NCBI GenBank assembly: GCA_002205965.3
Contig: NADL03000758.1
Span: 1,550,001-1,614,000, forward strand
Origin: Kappaphycus alvarezii
Taxonomy: Eukaryota > Rhodophyta > Florideophyceae > Gigartinales > Solieriaceae
Length of the DNA stretch: 64,000 bases
Reading direction: 5' to 3'
A program made the position numbers and the translations under genes. The notes beneath the pieces were generated by a model. The model had not been told where the DNA came from, searched no databases, and worked only from the letters and a program-made list of their open reading frames with translations. Shown piece after piece: positions 1-12,633 of this stretch (its first letter is position 1; every line of letters starts with the position of its first letter).

Positions 1-3000
1 ACTGGTGCAAACATTCAAGGAATAATGGCGGTTCTGTAGAACATGGGGCAATAACAAACATCTTAGATTCCAGTAAACTCACCCTTTAAGCAAAGCGGGT
101 GAAACCACCAAGTACCAACAATAAACAAAGAGCGTGGAAAGCTCTAGAACCAGCAAAATCGAAAAGAGTAATTTATACAAAGGAACGAAGTGAAAGGGAA
201 ACGAAGAGCTTACGATACAATAATAGCGTTAAATACAGAAACAAAGCTCAGTGAAACGCACATCTTCTGAAGAGAGAAAAATCAAATTAAGGAGAAAATT
301 GAAGATCAGTAAAATGATCAAGATATCCAAGCTGCCATAGAGAGGCGCCAAAATACAATAAGAAAGGATAAAATTCTCTATATTATGTATTTGAATATGT
401 ACCAGGATTTATTTCTAAGCAAAATTTATATAGTGATGGAGAGAGGTGGGCAGTAGGAAAAGGTGACGTTTGAGAGCCGTAAACACAATTTTTAAAGTCC
501 CATTGTAAAATAAATACAAAATAAAGAAGTAGAGAAGGCGTAATACACAGCTTAATAATCTTGGAAATTAAATCTTAGGTAAAGTAAATATTGACATCTT
601 TGAAAGCCCACTCTATAGCTACCCGCAGAGAAAATTCAAACACAGAGCTGCAATTTTTCTTCTCTTCGTTTTGTACATTTGATCTGGAAATTACATATAC
701 CTTCCAGTTTCCCGGTATCTTATCGAGTAAATCGGAATCGATTTGGACAGAGCTTACAATCCATTTTGTCTAGGGAGAAATCGAACTCCAATATTTACCT
801 CCAAGGACATCCACAAGTCCCATTACCCTCGATCTCCTGTAGCCATGATAGAAATTACATGCGGGGAGAAATACTCTCATCAAAATTTCTTGCACGTGCT
901 AATGCAATTAACGTTCGATTTCGCTATCTTCTCTGAATGGATGCAGGCGAATCCCGCATGTGTATCATACGGCAAATTACCAAGGAGGAAGAAGAATAGC
1001 ATATAGCACTAGAAATTTTAGAATTGTGAACACTTACTACTCGATGAGAGGTTTTTTTTCGTGTTATGTGTGCTTGATTATTGATGATTTGTGTCAAAGC
1101 GAAAAAGAGTTTTCAGGAAGGGAAAAATATAGGCTGTAAGTTACCAAATTTAGCAGAGAACCACTGGTAGCCTAAAAGTGTTCAAGTGACAGTTAAAAAG
1201 GATTTAGACAATAGGTAAGAAGCATACGTAAATAGTAATTAGAACAAAAATTGATATTTCTTCAGTATTTTGGATAGTACATGCGAAAGGGTTATGTACA
1301 CATCCTGCAGACGCAATCCCATTAAGTTCTCTATTTGCTGAAAAGATGATGTTATTTTAACGATTGTATTGTAAGGTCACACTTTTTCATGATATAATTG
1401 TCACCTTTTGACGCTTGTATTTGTGAGCAAATAGTATAGCGGGATTTCATTCATTTTTTTTGTCATATTAGATCTTTAGACCGTTTTTAATCTAATTAGC
1501 CATTCTTCCTCAAAATCAGATCAATAGACTATGAAATTCATGTTATCGTACCAAATGCTTCGGAAATCCTACGTACTGGATTGAATTTTTGTTCAGAATT
1601 CCAAAAATTAAAATTGTAAATCGTACCGTTCTTACTTAGTCTCTTAATACAAGATTAGCATCAATTATCTCCTTTTCAAAATCTCTGTATTTCCGGTTTG
1701 AGACATACATGGTAGATCTTTGGATGTAGTATTGTGGTTTCTTTCAAGTTATACCCACAGGATTTCTGTATGGAGGCATCAAAAATTATTGCAACACGAC
1801 GCAATTTAAATTGAATCACTCAGCGAGGACATTTAATTACCTTTGGCAGGAGTTATTGATAATTTTAGGTGTCAGGGAGGTTAGTAATGAATATCTACCG
1901 ATTGGATCAATATAAAGGAGCGTTAACAAGTATTTAGGTACCGCAAGGATACACAAATGAAACAGAATGTTTAACTGCGCCAGAGAGCTACAACTTTCAA
2001 AACAATGAAGGACTTTGAATTTATCATCCTTAAATTTTCTGGTGATTTATAAGCATACTTTCTGTCCGAGATGGATTTTTTGTAGTAATTGTTGTAGGAA
2101 ACTAGAAATTTGAGTTTAATTACCTCTCAATCTTCCCCGAAAATGAACCAAAAGATAAAGATGACGATTGGGGCCGTGCACCAATGCAATCGGTAATTCA
2201 TGAAATGAAAGCATAAAAATTTAAAAAATTGTTCGAAAACCCACGTGGCACTTACAGATAATTCATTCAATAAATAATAGGCTATATATAATAGTCTAAG
2301 TATGGCTCATTATTTATAACGGCTCCTTATGTGGACAAAAGTGTATCAGTTCGCAGGATCAGTTCAAAATATACCCTTAAATTAGTTTACATAAAACCTA
2401 TCCATAATTAAAATGCAAATGAACTCTCATATATATCACTGAAAAGATAAAAACCAATGAATAAATTTCATTTACTTTTTAAACTAAACGTGTTTTTCAT
2501 TAGTATATTATCGTATGAACAGAATCTAGCAATATACTGTGATGAACGGCTGACAACATTGTTTCTCGCTGACTATAAACAATTTTACGATTCTTTGAAA
2601 AAATCAAGTTTGGGCGGACATCAGCCGAAAATGATTTTCCCTGAAGTCTTTTAAGTTACAATAGAAATGAATTGAAATGAAATCTAATGTTTAAGGGTTA
2701 CTATAAAAGAAGATTCAATAGTATATATCTCGAAATTACTAACATAGAAATTCGGAGTATGACTATAGATACTGTGTCTAAATCTAATCAGAAAAATAAT
2801 CATCCTTAAAGTTTGCCTTCTGAAAAGGAATACTAAAACACCTAGGAACAAGCTGCTATATTTTCACTGTATAGAATAATATTTATACCATGAAATCCAT
2901 TATATACTTGATTTGATTGGTTCACTTTAAATTTTTACGGTACCAACGTTTTTCTGGCGGAGAGATTTCAAAAGGTAAATACCATATTTATACTTTTCAA

Positions 3001-4100
3001 AGAATCTTCAGAAAAGAAATAAACCCTACGAACCACAAAATTTCGTTAAAAAGACCTCTATATATTCCAAGTAATAGAAGGGTCCTATGAATATTGAATT
3101 TTTCCTAATATTTTATCAAAACTAGAGGAACTGTTTAAATTTGGTAGGGGTTTAGTCTAAAAACAATTTTCGTATTAGCTTGGATACATTGAAATCAACC
3201 CTTCTTTCTCAAAATATATTTTAGCATACTTAGTTTCAAAATCCACAAAAGTGACCCATTTTGATAACCATTTACGTTACTATCGCGAAATGATCCTTTT
3301 TAATACCTTGAATGTAGTCAGGGTAAATACCCGTTGCAATGGATGAGGAAAATATTTCACCAGTTTTTCTGAATATGTACAGATTTTCCCAATTCCAATT
3401 TTATGTCCTCATTTTCCTAAAAGTTCCCATTCTATTAAACCCGTTTCACGGTCAGGTGCACTACAGTATACTATGTGGCGCGCGAAAAGAATACCGATGC
3501 AAACAGTTTTTCAGAATTATGCAGTTTCAAATTTTACATTGCTTTGCAATCATGGTTTTTACAGGAATGTAAAATGCCAAATTTAGGAATGATTCAAATT
3601 ACTAAGAAACCCCAATGTTTAAATTAAAATCTCCTCGAGTTTTGCGGAACAACTGATAACATTTTCGCCCCTGTGCGCTTACAGATGTCTTGAAAGCTCT
3701 AGCACGTGTTGAAAGCCAGGTCTCAAATGGATCTGAGATTTGATTTAGATATTTTATCGATGATTTCCTCCTCAGTTTCTCAATAGTAGAAAATTGCAGA
3801 GCAATTGAAATATTGCCCAAACTTTCTCCCCATATGGCCATCTTGAACAAGTCTTACCATGTGTTTTGCTCAGAACAGGTACCTCTTTCTCCTTTTTGAA
3901 GGCTAAATGTGAGAACAAGGAGAGAAGGTTCTGTTCATGACTGTTTTAGCCGGCAGATTCAAGCCCCTCTTTGCTGGTTAGCCGATTTTTTCCCTTGGTA
4001 CCCAGCTGTCTCAGGTGAATCGTTTCTTCCGATGTGATTTTATAGGATCTCTTGCTGTTAGGTTTGTCTTTGCAATTCTTTGGTGTCCCTGAGGAATCCT
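1..4100. other. AT-rich region without recognisable genes
   Basis: The stretch is clearly AT-richer than the gene-bearing part that follows. Open frames are short (under 90 codons), scattered over both strands and show no motif I recognise. I see no RNA gene, no tandem repeat and only one copy of the TACAGTA-type motif (near 3460). It resembles the 56.8-64 kb end of the window in composition. Confidence 0.6.
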
Positions 4101-4140
4101 AAAACTGCTTTTTTTCACGTCTGAAGCAATATGGGGATTA

Positions 4141-4752
4141 CAACCTGTGCAGCAAATATGTATTCCGCAAACTGTTGATGATTACAATCTTTGGATGGGA
4201 GATGTGCATGTTGCTGATCAGCGCATCTCATATTATGCTCCAGACTTTGGATGCCGCCGCACCTAGTTTCCCATGATGATGCAGTGCTTAAACATAGTGA
4301 GAAACAATATGTTTGCCATTTACAATAGTAAGGGTGAAGATGGAATACCAAAAGATGCTCACAAGCAGTTTACACTGTCGATGATTTCCGTACTTCGGTC
4401 GAATGCACGTAAACCCTTTTTAGATGGTGATGCTGGCAATTTGGACTTTATTGGAGAGAGGAGCAGAGGGGTCGTTGGGGTAGGCGTGGAGGCAAAAAGG
4501 GCAAGAACGAGTCACACGAACCCTCAGCTTTCTTCGCGCAGACTAGACAAACCTCGTCGTTTGCCTCAACCTGTGGTTACAAAGTCTCAGCGTAATTGTC
4601 TATCCTGCTCTTTTCTGCGAGCTACAAATCTTTTTATGAATGGAGGTGGCTGTAATCATGCTCCGAACTTGCGACATCCTTCTACGATTTGGAATTACTG
4701 TGGGGTTCACCTTTGTAGCAATCATTTCGACCCTTATCATGAAGTTGCATAG
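4141..4752 (+). pseudogene. PiggyBac-like transposase, C-terminal remnant
   Basis: One frame from about 4141 to the stop at 4750-4752 reads like the last third of a PiggyBac (DDE_Tnp_1_7) transposase. It has the block VDDYNLWMGDVHVADQ, then ISYYAPDFGCRRT, then FPMMMQCLNIVRNNMF, which match the family's conserved D-Y-N-x-x-M-G-G-V-D, D-Q, S-Y-Y and C-R-R-T-W region. A TAG at 4264-4266 stands where the family has Trp after CRRT (TGG to TAG), so the copy is dead. The end (CLSC, then GGGC, then YCGVHLCSNHF) looks like the family's cysteine-rich C-terminal domain. I could not find the N-terminal two thirds upstream or convincing terminal repeats. Compared with the family, this is a truncated fossil; the assignment to PiggyBac is fairly firm, the boundaries are not. 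Confidence 0.75.
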
Positions 4753-5014
4753 CTTTTGCTCATTGGGTCGTGTAGTAAACCGTCAAAAGTGCCCGCCAAT
4801 AGCAGGAGTTATTGAGCTATTGGTGACCATCAATTGAGACTTTTTGGCAAATTTAAGTTATATTTTATTTGCTTTATCCATGGGACGGCTAAGGGATACT
4901 CACGGACACGTGGAAAACCACTCCGTTTCGCTGTCTAACAACATTACAGCAAATTCTGCGGGATCGAATAAAGCGTTAGTTTCTTCACCCTCCCTGGTGT
5001 GCTCTTTAGTATCC

Positions 5015-5189
5015 GTACTGTACAGTAGATTGCGAAAGGGCACCTACATTAATGGAGGCGCATGTATGCTGCTGACAGTACATTACAGTACTCACAACTG
5101 GACTCAACCAATACCACGTTTACAGTACAGTATATGACACGTACAGTACACGTTAAACCCTAACTGAAGTACTGTACAGTACAGTATAG
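5015..5189. repeat. Cluster of TACTGTACAGTA palindromic motifs
   Basis: Within 175 bases there are four blocks of the same short palindrome family: 5015-5027, 5074-5090, 5119-5150 and 5167-5189, each made of overlapping GTAC, TACAGTA and TACTGTA words. They lie between the PiggyBac relic and the Romo1-like gene, outside any conserved coding region. No gene is evident from 4753 to 6029 apart from open frames that I do not recognise. Confidence 0.7.
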
Positions 5190-6029
5190 TGGATGCAACG
5201 GCTCAGTTCTACAAGACTAAGCGCGCAAGGTCCGTTTGAGAAAGCCTTGTAAGCATCGATTTGGCTTTGGAGCGTTGCGGTGTCAAGGTGGTCCAGTTTC
5301 CAAAGAAGCATTGGAACAACGAATTGCTGCTGATCTGCGCACAGCCGCAGCATGCTGCAGTGGTGCCGGATTCTTGCAGTAATCAGCTGTTCACTAAACA
5401 GCAACTGAAAACTTTCTTACCATAACCTGGCAGTGTGTGTGGAACTCTCTCACTTTGCAGCAATGGGGGTTTGGATGTGATGCCGATGTGTACGATGGAG
5501 TGACTCTATACCAAGACACAACAAAACGCAACAATGAAACCTTTGGCTGTGTCAGATTCAAGGCGAAGGGGCGCGGTGGTTTACTGGACATCCGTTACGG
5601 TAATGAGCAACAGCTGTTTGACGGGAGGAATGGCAGTAGAAATGCAGGGAGAAAGTCCCGAGGCATGTAAACACCGAAGGAACGATTGAAACCAGGGCTG
5701 TCCCTTTGCGTGTGGTGGTAAGTGTGTTTCGCAAGAGCGTCTCCCCTTCATGAAGACATTTTAAGATGAAACGATTGAAACGACTTGAGGTGATTGAGAT
5801 ACGATACACTTGACGCTTATACGTGCCTCGAAACGGTATCCCACAACGACGCTTCGTACAACGGCAACATGAGCACACAGATCTTGACGCGACAATATCG
5901 CAATTCAGTACCGTAAAAGATAAGCCACTGGCCACCGCACCACACCCGACGACTTTGCACAAGTCCTCATCCCAAATAAAACCAACAAGTTTGCCAACAT
6001 GAGCAGTGCAAAATAAACCAAACATGGAT

Positions 6030-6277
6030 CTAGAACCTCTCCCTTGCACTACAGCTACGAATTCCAGTACCGATAGCCAAAAAACCCAAAGACCAGTGAA
6101 CCACCGACAGTATTGCGCAAGGCAAGGCCATTTTCTGGGCGGCGGGTATACCCGAATTTGAACTGCCTCATACGATCCGAAAAGGAAACCGGCGGCACCC
6201 CCCACCCCGGCGCCAAGCGTGGCACCATGCTTCATTTTTCTCAGACAGTCGCGTCGACCCTCATCCAGAAAGGTCAT
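6030..6277 (-). CDS. Romo1/Mgr2-like mitochondrial inner-membrane protein (frame-broken)
   Basis: The family (human ROMO1, yeast Mgr2) consists of about 80-110-residue two-helix proteins of the mitochondrial inner membrane, associated with the TIM23 import channel. The ATG at 6275-6277 opens MTFLDEGRRDCLRKMKHGA, followed by a glycine-rich helix (LGAGVGGAAGFLFGSYEA). This matches the first Romo1 helix, with the family's C-x-x-x-M/K-x-G start and G-x-x-x-G spacing. The second helix (NTVGGSLVFGFF, then LAIGTGIRSC) is present too, but in other frames, ending at the TAG at 6030-6032. The total of about 82 codons is the right size. The frame changes sit near a T6 run (about 6075) and earlier, so I treat them as sequence errors or very recent breaks. 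A longer open frame covering 5558-6481 is only a chimera through this gene. It is head-to-head with cytochrome b5 reductase, 743 bases apart. Confidence 0.7.
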
Positions 6278-7020
6278 TGTTGTTGCTGTGACAGCAAAGT
6301 GTGCGTGTCGGGAAACTTGGAGAGGATTTCGAGGGCGCGAGGGTGATGGGAGTGATGGGAAGATGACTTGGGTGCGTCGGGAATCGGGGTTGTTGGAATG
6401 GAGAAGTGGGGTGGGCGAGGCAAGGGCATGAAATGGGGTGCCTTGCGGATCTATTGGAAAAGGAGCGGAGCTATTTCTCAAACTTGTTATTTACAGACGC
6501 GGTCAACGGGATTTGGGATCATTTTTTGGCAGCAACTGTACTGTACCAGTGGGACAGCGGCCCAATGACAGTGCATTTTTGGTACGCTTGTCAGTATTTG
6601 GTTGGTTTAAGAGAAAACAAGTGGCTCCAATCATTTGTTGTCATTCCAAGGACCAAGTTTTCCAAAATGGCACCAGAGAGTGTATCCATATTATCCCAGC
6701 AGTGTTGTGTTTTCAACAGCTTGAAGACATGATGTCAATACAAGTTACAGTACAGTACTGTACTTGGAAAGTTGAAAAAAGTCAACTTTTTGATTATTTG
6801 GTCAACATGATCCCGACCATTTCTCCATCCCATCCCGCCCTGCTCGGTAGCCTGAATCTTATCAATTTTCACTCACTCACCCACCCGTTCGTGACCGACC
6901 GACCGACCGCGGCAGGCACACGCACACCATTCCTTTTTAAGGCCTTCATTTTCCTTCCTCCCGTCAATTCTCTCCCTCAACCATTACTTCCTCATCTCCT
7001 TCCCCGCGTGTTCCCACATC

Positions 7021-7876
7021 ATGGCCTCACTATTAGATCAAGTCGTGGATTACGTTTCCGAAAATCCTGGCGTCGTAGCTGGTGCATGTCTCGCCGTTTG
7101 GTCATCGGTGTGACACAAATTGTCCTCACCACATCCGCCCCTCGCAAATCCTCGGGCGTCCTCTCCGAAGAATACAAGCCGTATCCTCTCATCGAAAAGA
7201 CCGTTATCACTCATAACACCCGTGTTTTTAAGTTTGCTCTCCCTCGGACTCTGACACTCTCGGACTGCCCCTCGGCCGTCATATATCTCTTTGCGCCACT
7301 ATCGACGGTACCGTCGTTCGACGTCCTTACACCCCCATTTCCTCGGATTCTGATGCCGGCCATTTTGAGCTTCTCATCAAGGTCTATCCTGAACCCTACG
7401 GAACGATGTCCCGGCATCTGGATACCCTGCGATTAGGCGAAACATCGATGTGCGCGGTCCGTTGGGAAAATTTACCTACGCACGCAATTCCTACCGTCGT
7501 TTGAACATGGTCTGTGGTGGCACAGGAATCACCCCGATGTGGCAAGTCTTCCGTGCGATATTCGACGATCCGAATGATCGTACCCAAGTAACCCTTGTCT
7601 TTGCCAACGTCACTATCGACGACATCCTGCTCAAGGAGCAATTGGACGACATGGCCAATTCTGAGGAGCGTTTCTCGTGTATTACGTCTTGAATGAACCA
7701 CCGAAGGCTGGACAGGGGGTGTTGGATTCGTCACCCAGTCCATACTGGAGGAGCAATTTGGTAAGGCGGAGAGTGATTCTTTTGCCCTCATGTGCGGCCC
7801 ACCACCCATGAACAAGGCCATGAAGACATTACTTGCCAACTTGGGCTATACAGAATCGCAAGTCTTTAAGTTTTGA
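7021..7876 (+). CDS. NADH-cytochrome b5 reductase, membrane-anchored (five frameshifts)
   Basis: The flavoprotein passes electrons from NADH through FAD to cytochrome b5 at the ER or outer mitochondrial membrane (lipid desaturation, sterol synthesis). The ATG at 7021 follows a C/T-rich leader and opens [17 protein letters not shown] with a short hydrophobic anchor. Conserved blocks follow in order: the FAD-binding RPYTP (7322-7336); [14 protein letters not shown] just before 7440; the NADH-binding CGGTGITPM (ending 7539); and CGPPPM (7793-7810). The protein ends KF at the TGA 7874-7876, as is usual for this family. Length, about 285 codons, fits the family. Phase changes occur near 7110, 7235, 7445, 7680 and 7707. 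Each is repaired by one added base, mostly in a two- or three-base homopolymer, while residues on both sides stay conserved. Identity is secure; whether the gene is intact depends on resequencing. Confidence 0.9.
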
Positions 7877-8581
7877 CACCGCCCATTGAATTGCATCTCA
7901 CCACTAGACAGATACCCGACTGCACTGTCTGATAATGCTTGTTGCCTACACCCGATTGCACAAAGTGGTTTGTGCTGTCATGGCCCTGAGCACTCAACAT
8001 AGGTGTGCATGTCGGGCTACGTGTGCCACATTTACATCCCTAGTACGCTCTACACCTTGGACGGTGTCACCAAACTAGTTGCGATCGCCACAACCAGCAA
8101 GACCAGGCACTCAGATGGATGTAGATACAAATTGCCAAAAGGACACGTGCCGCAGTGATTTTCGAATAGGGAAAAGTGGTCTCACAATGCTTGACGCGCT
8201 GTTGCAAGAATAACTCAGCCATATAGCCGCTACTGGAACAACATGGTGGTCGTTTCGAAGGGTGTCTGTAGAAAACATTCAATGTGCTGCTGGCCGTCTC
8301 GTTGGCAGGCAGTACAAGTAAATTGAACACACAAAACGCATCTGTTTCTCAGCTAAATCACATACTAACAGTCTCTGAATCGACCCTTCGATTCGTCGCT
8401 AGTAGACAACCTCCGACTCCATCTGTTCATAACTATGTAGCTAGTACATTCTCAGTACAGTCTCCTTCAATTGTGAGGCCTCCTTTACGTAAGAGTGTTG
8501 CCACGCTTGCTCCAAAACATATTCGACAGATAGAATGCTTCTTTGTCATGCGACGGGGCAAATCGTTACTGGCCACTTGCT
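7877..8581. other. Intergenic region
   Basis: No frame here shows a motif I recognise. A 113-codon plus frame (8284-8625) runs into the 3' end of the minus-strand gene that follows, and an 87-codon minus frame (8067-8330) also looks like chance. The region probably holds the 3' ends of the two convergent flanking genes. Confidence 0.45.
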
Positions 8582-10018
8582 TCACCGCTGCATTTTCATC
8601 AGACTCTTCCGAGTGGAATCCGTGATGGACGAGATACGTCGTGATCGCAGCAGTGATCCCATACTCTGGTGGTGGAAACGATTATCCGGCTGGCCATGAA
8701 ATCCCTGGAAACTCAGGTAATCATCTTCAAATAAAGCGTAATCGTGCGGCTTGTGAAAGCGTATCTTGTGTTCCGCTCTGAGCTCGGCAGATCCCAAACC
8801 ACGCGAGTCATTCTCTGATAACATTCGACGTTTTGAATACGTATGTGGGAGGAGCTGATACGTCTCGAAAAGGCGGCTATGACCTCACTGTCGTCTGTTT
8901 CTTGGCGGGGTCGGTTCGCTTGATGAGCTTCCGATCGCGATCGGAACGACGTCGAGATTCGAACTTCCCCCGCCCTGTCTTCCCCCGACCTCTGTCTCTG
9001 TTCAGGCTGCACATCCTCCTTTGCGTTTGGCGTCAACATTGCACCCAACGGCTGGCCCGTCGTTGCCTCCAACGTGGGCATTGAAGGGGACGTCGTAGAC
9101 TCCACCGCTTGCTCTCTGGCACGCTCCAGCGTTGACTCGGGTGCCGGTTCGGGGCAGACCCGAGTCTGAATCTCCATCAGATGTAATTTCAACGACTGCC
9201 TTCTCCATGGCTCGCTCGACATCCACGTTTGTAAGGCCAGTGGGTAAACGATGCAACACATGCCTCCTGTTTGCCTCAACTCGTCGTCGTCCTCATCATC
9301 ACTAAGCCGTGACTCTCGCGGCTCTCGTACTCGTCCGAGTAACTCCCATCGGATCGCTCCCCGCTGGCCTCCGAGACCGAGTCTTGGCCATCGGAACTAA
9401 TGGGACTCACGGTGCAAGCGGCCTCGGCGCACGAGTTAGGCATCCAAGCGCTGACCCTCGGCAAACGCCTCACCCTCGGAGCATGATTCAAACTACGAGG
9501 CTCATTCTCCGGCGACGAAAGCGACACCGAGGCGACCCTTGGCAGCATAAAGCAACGTATCATCATCATCGCGTGCACCAAATTGGCGCAACCTCCTCGA
9601 GTTTACATTTTCCCTCGACGATGCCGCAGAAGCATCATCGCGAATATCAGCCGGCTCAATCAAAGCATCATCCGTGTTCGTTGCACCGTTTCGTCGTTAT
9701 CCGGTTGACGTGCACGCTGACGATCATAAGCGGCGACAACTTGATGACGCTCTGCAGTACGGAATGGAGGTCCGTAGCGGCCAAGGCAGCAGCGGCTTGA
9801 GAGGCGGCGGATGTGCCTCGACGACGGCGAAGACTCTCGGAAAAGCGGGCCCAGCGACGGTGAACAAGGCTGAGAACGGAGCGTTTGCGAGGTTCACGGT
9901 CGTCGGCGGCTAGGACGGCAGTGGCTACTAGGTCGTCTCGAAGGATCACGGCGTTGGAATTGGCGCCCGGACGGGCTACGAGGACGTTTTGGAGGGCGGG
10001 GGGAGGGGGTGCACGCAT
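8582..10018 (-). CDS. Unidentified protein with acidic, Ser-rich low-complexity regions
   Basis: I do not recognise this gene. On the minus strand the likely ATG at 10016-10018 opens MRAPPPPALQNVLVARPG and continues with a basic segment (RRWARFSESLRRRRG). Coding character then moves between frames but stays protein-like. There is an acidic stretch with DIRDDASAASSRENV, a Ser/Glu/Asp-rich stretch (SSDGQDSVSEASGERSDGS), a run LSDDEDDDELRQTGG near 9280, and the motif GLTNVDVERAMEKAVVEI. Towards the end it reads SMGSLLRSRRISSITDSTRK before the stop at 8582-8584. At least four frame changes are needed over about 1.4 kb. No signal peptide, membrane segment or catalytic motif is visible. The composition suggests a disordered regulatory or scaffold protein, but that is only a guess. 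The opposite strand has a 163-codon frame (9309-9800), which I regard as its shadow. Confidence 0.45.
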
Positions 10019-10135
10019 TTCCGGGGGAGGGGATGAGGGGCGCGGGATGGTTGATGCGGGGGGGGGGGGTGGAGTGGAAGGGGGGAGTGGGGATGGTTTG
10101 CCGGAGGGATGTTGGGGTGTCGCAAACTTGGTGGG
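10019..10135 (-). promoter_or_regulatory. C-rich 5' leader of the minus-strand gene
   Basis: Directly upstream of the ATG at 10018 the minus strand is almost pure C and T, including a C12 run (a G12 run at 10058-10069 on the plus strand). Similar pyrimidine-rich leaders precede cytochrome b5 reductase and the RNase T2-like gene, so this is more likely a core promoter or 5' UTR than coding sequence. Confidence 0.4.
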
Positions 10136-10369
10136 TGATGGGGGGTGGTGATGTGAGAATAAGATTGGGGAGAGTGAAGCTCGGCGCGAGAGGATGGAGT
10201 GTTTAGCGACGCAGTGTTACGGATGGGGAGGGAAGTGAAGTGTAGCATTAGATTGGTTTTTACCCCGATTTGTGGCGGCGGGTTGAGGAAAACTGCGTGA
10301 TGTGTCGGAGAAGACCATACGGGCATGTGAGGTGACTGCAGAGATGAGATGGTGTATGCTACCACTAGA

Positions 10370-12600
10370 CCTATGTAGATAGGCTCTAGGTTTGGCGTAT
10401 TTTTTTTGGCTTTTTACTTTGTTTTGGTATTTTCTCCCTTACTGTGTGCATTCTCTTCATCAGTAACATTGGTACAGTGCTGCAGTTTTGTCTTTTTTTT
10501 GCAAATGATGGCAATGCTGTCTTGGTGTAACCTGCAGCGTCAGCCGAGCTTCCGTTGTATGTCACGTGAGTTTCACCTGGATGGTCGATGCGACATTCCT
10601 CGTCTATGAGCCACTACTTTGCTGCGCCTCTTCGCCACAATATCCACTTTTCAGCTTTCCTGCAATTTTTTTGCCTTACATTTGCTGACCTTACCATTCT
10701 ATAAAAAATATCGTTTACGAGCCTTGGACATGGCTCTGCCGCAACCTTTTGTCCAACTCTAAACATGTCAGTGACATGCTTCGTTTCCTCACGTTAAATA
10801 TGCTCAAACTCCCTGAAGTTTGCACCAATATAATACTAGAAAACTAAATTTCCCTTCTCCAGCCAAACGGTGCCATTTTACCAACCATTCCAGCTCCCAA
10901 CCTGAGGACATTAGGCGGGATACACGAGTGTATTCAACCACTATGGACAGTAAAGTACAAGCTGTACACTTTACTACTCTTCAAGCATATCTCCCCTGAA
11001 AGAGTGCCTGTTGCATGACGACCAGCTTGGAATGGATGTAGATGTAACACTTGCTGCAGCAGGCGCACGGTCCCACTTTCCGCGTCACAACCCAGTCGTA
11101 AGGTTTTGTATCAACTCCAATTCCATGCTTTGAGTTTTCTACTGTATGCCAATGTCAAATAATAAATTCGAAACAAGATCAAATTTTCAAATATGATGCT
11201 TACCCTTTTGATACAGTACTCTTTTTTTCAAACCACATGTTTTTGTGACTAGGCTGTTTGCACAACAGGTTGTGCAACAGCCTAGAATCAGTTTTTGTTA
11301 CCACCCTGTTTATTTACGTACAGTTTATGCCTTATCTTATCTTGCCATTTGCAACTATGGTTTGCAGTCGTTATTTTTGAGGAAACCCAATTTGGCTGTT
11401 GAGGAATAGAATCGCGGGCAATCTCCGTAGCTTGGAGATGAACAACCGTTGGAAATTGAGCCATTACAGTACAGGACACTAGGCAAGCACACTCAAACAT
11501 GCAACATGCATTCTGCCGAGCGGATACCTCTGTACTACTGCAACATCGGCTTGTGTTGCATTGCAAACTGCGTGCAACTTGAAAAACATGCCACCAGCAG
11601 ACTGTCTCCTGGGCAGCCACTGTATATTTTGCAATTGCCGCTGTCATTGCCACTGCGGGCAAATTAAAATTGCAGCGCAGGTCCTCAGCGGCAACCGGCA
11701 TGGTTTGGACCAATGATAACAATTCCTGGCATGAATACCAAGCAGTTTTCAGCCAAATGATGTCAGGGCTCATCCCGAAATGATAGGGTCTTTTTTTGGG
11801 CCAATTCGCTTTCCATCGCCGTCCAACGCCCCATCGGTCAGCAATGTTGCTAACCTACACTGTCATCGCACACATCTCACATCTACTGTATTCTGCAATC
11901 GCGCTCGATTGGCCAAGTGGCCACTAGACATTGGCTACATGTCCAGGCATTGGAGCCATCCTGTCCTAGTCCTAGTCTGTGTTGAGCTCCCCCGTTCCAC
12001 TTTGGCACTGCATACTGTACTGTACAGTCCTGTACAATATCTTTGTGCACTCCCTTGCGGTAAGAGCAAATTGGCTCGGAAACATCCCCAATCTTCGCTA
12101 CTCTGTTCGTATGGCGCTAGACGCCGTTCATCCGGCAACATTAGAAACGGCATGGTCGTGTCCCCACCCTGACTCTCCCAGCAAAGAATTTGACCACCAT
12201 GAATCTGCCGCTCATGCAACATATTCTCGTTGTATAATGTAGCGGATCGTCCCATGACTACATGTACACAATTATGCTTATGCCAATGAGGTGGGAAACG
12301 TGTCTGTAAAACCCCGGTCCGGCCTGTTCACACCGTCTCAATGCCTCACTTGAGCAGTCCTCAAACGTTCCAAATTTAGCAACGTTGCACCTGTAATTCC
12401 TCTTCAATACCAACCAACAACTCAACCGCAGCCAGCTTGCCAAATACAAATATCGAGCACGCCACAAACCACAACCCCATCCCCTCCCGCCCCACCGAAA
12501 TCCACCAAAATCATCATTTGCATCTTTCAAGGCCCTTAAAACCCCCATTGTAAGCAACAAAATAAGCTACCTACACAACCGCCAAACACAAATTTACCGC
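10370..12600. other. Intergenic region, no supported gene
   Basis: Open frames of 161 codons (11288-11773, minus) and 130 codons (11780-12172, plus) exist. Their composition is Cys/Ser/Thr-rich with no recognisable motif, and neither has a clear start context. Palindrome-family motifs occur at 11464-11475 and 12011-12035. I see nothing else here. Confidence 0.4.
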
Positions 12601-12633
12601 ACTAATCAATAAATATCCCCCACCCAAGCCAAA

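Noticed and set aside
5437..5670. 77-codon plus frame as another PiggyBac piece
   Set aside because: A weak resemblance only, and in the wrong order relative to the C-terminal fragment at 4141-4752.
5558..6481. 307-codon minus-strand open frame
   Set aside because: Only residues 69 to about 110 resemble a family (Romo1). The rest is chance extension through the leader and 3' region; the gene ends in another frame at 6030.
6438..7436. 332-codon plus-strand open frame
   Set aside because: It joins intergenic DNA to two mis-phased parts of the cytochrome b5 reductase gene. The true start is 7021.
9309..9800. 163-codon plus-strand frame
   Set aside because: Arg/His/Pro-rich complement of the minus-strand acidic gene.
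11288..12172. Frames of 161 (minus) and 130 (plus) codons
   Set aside because: No motif, no clear start context, and composition like translated intergenic DNA.
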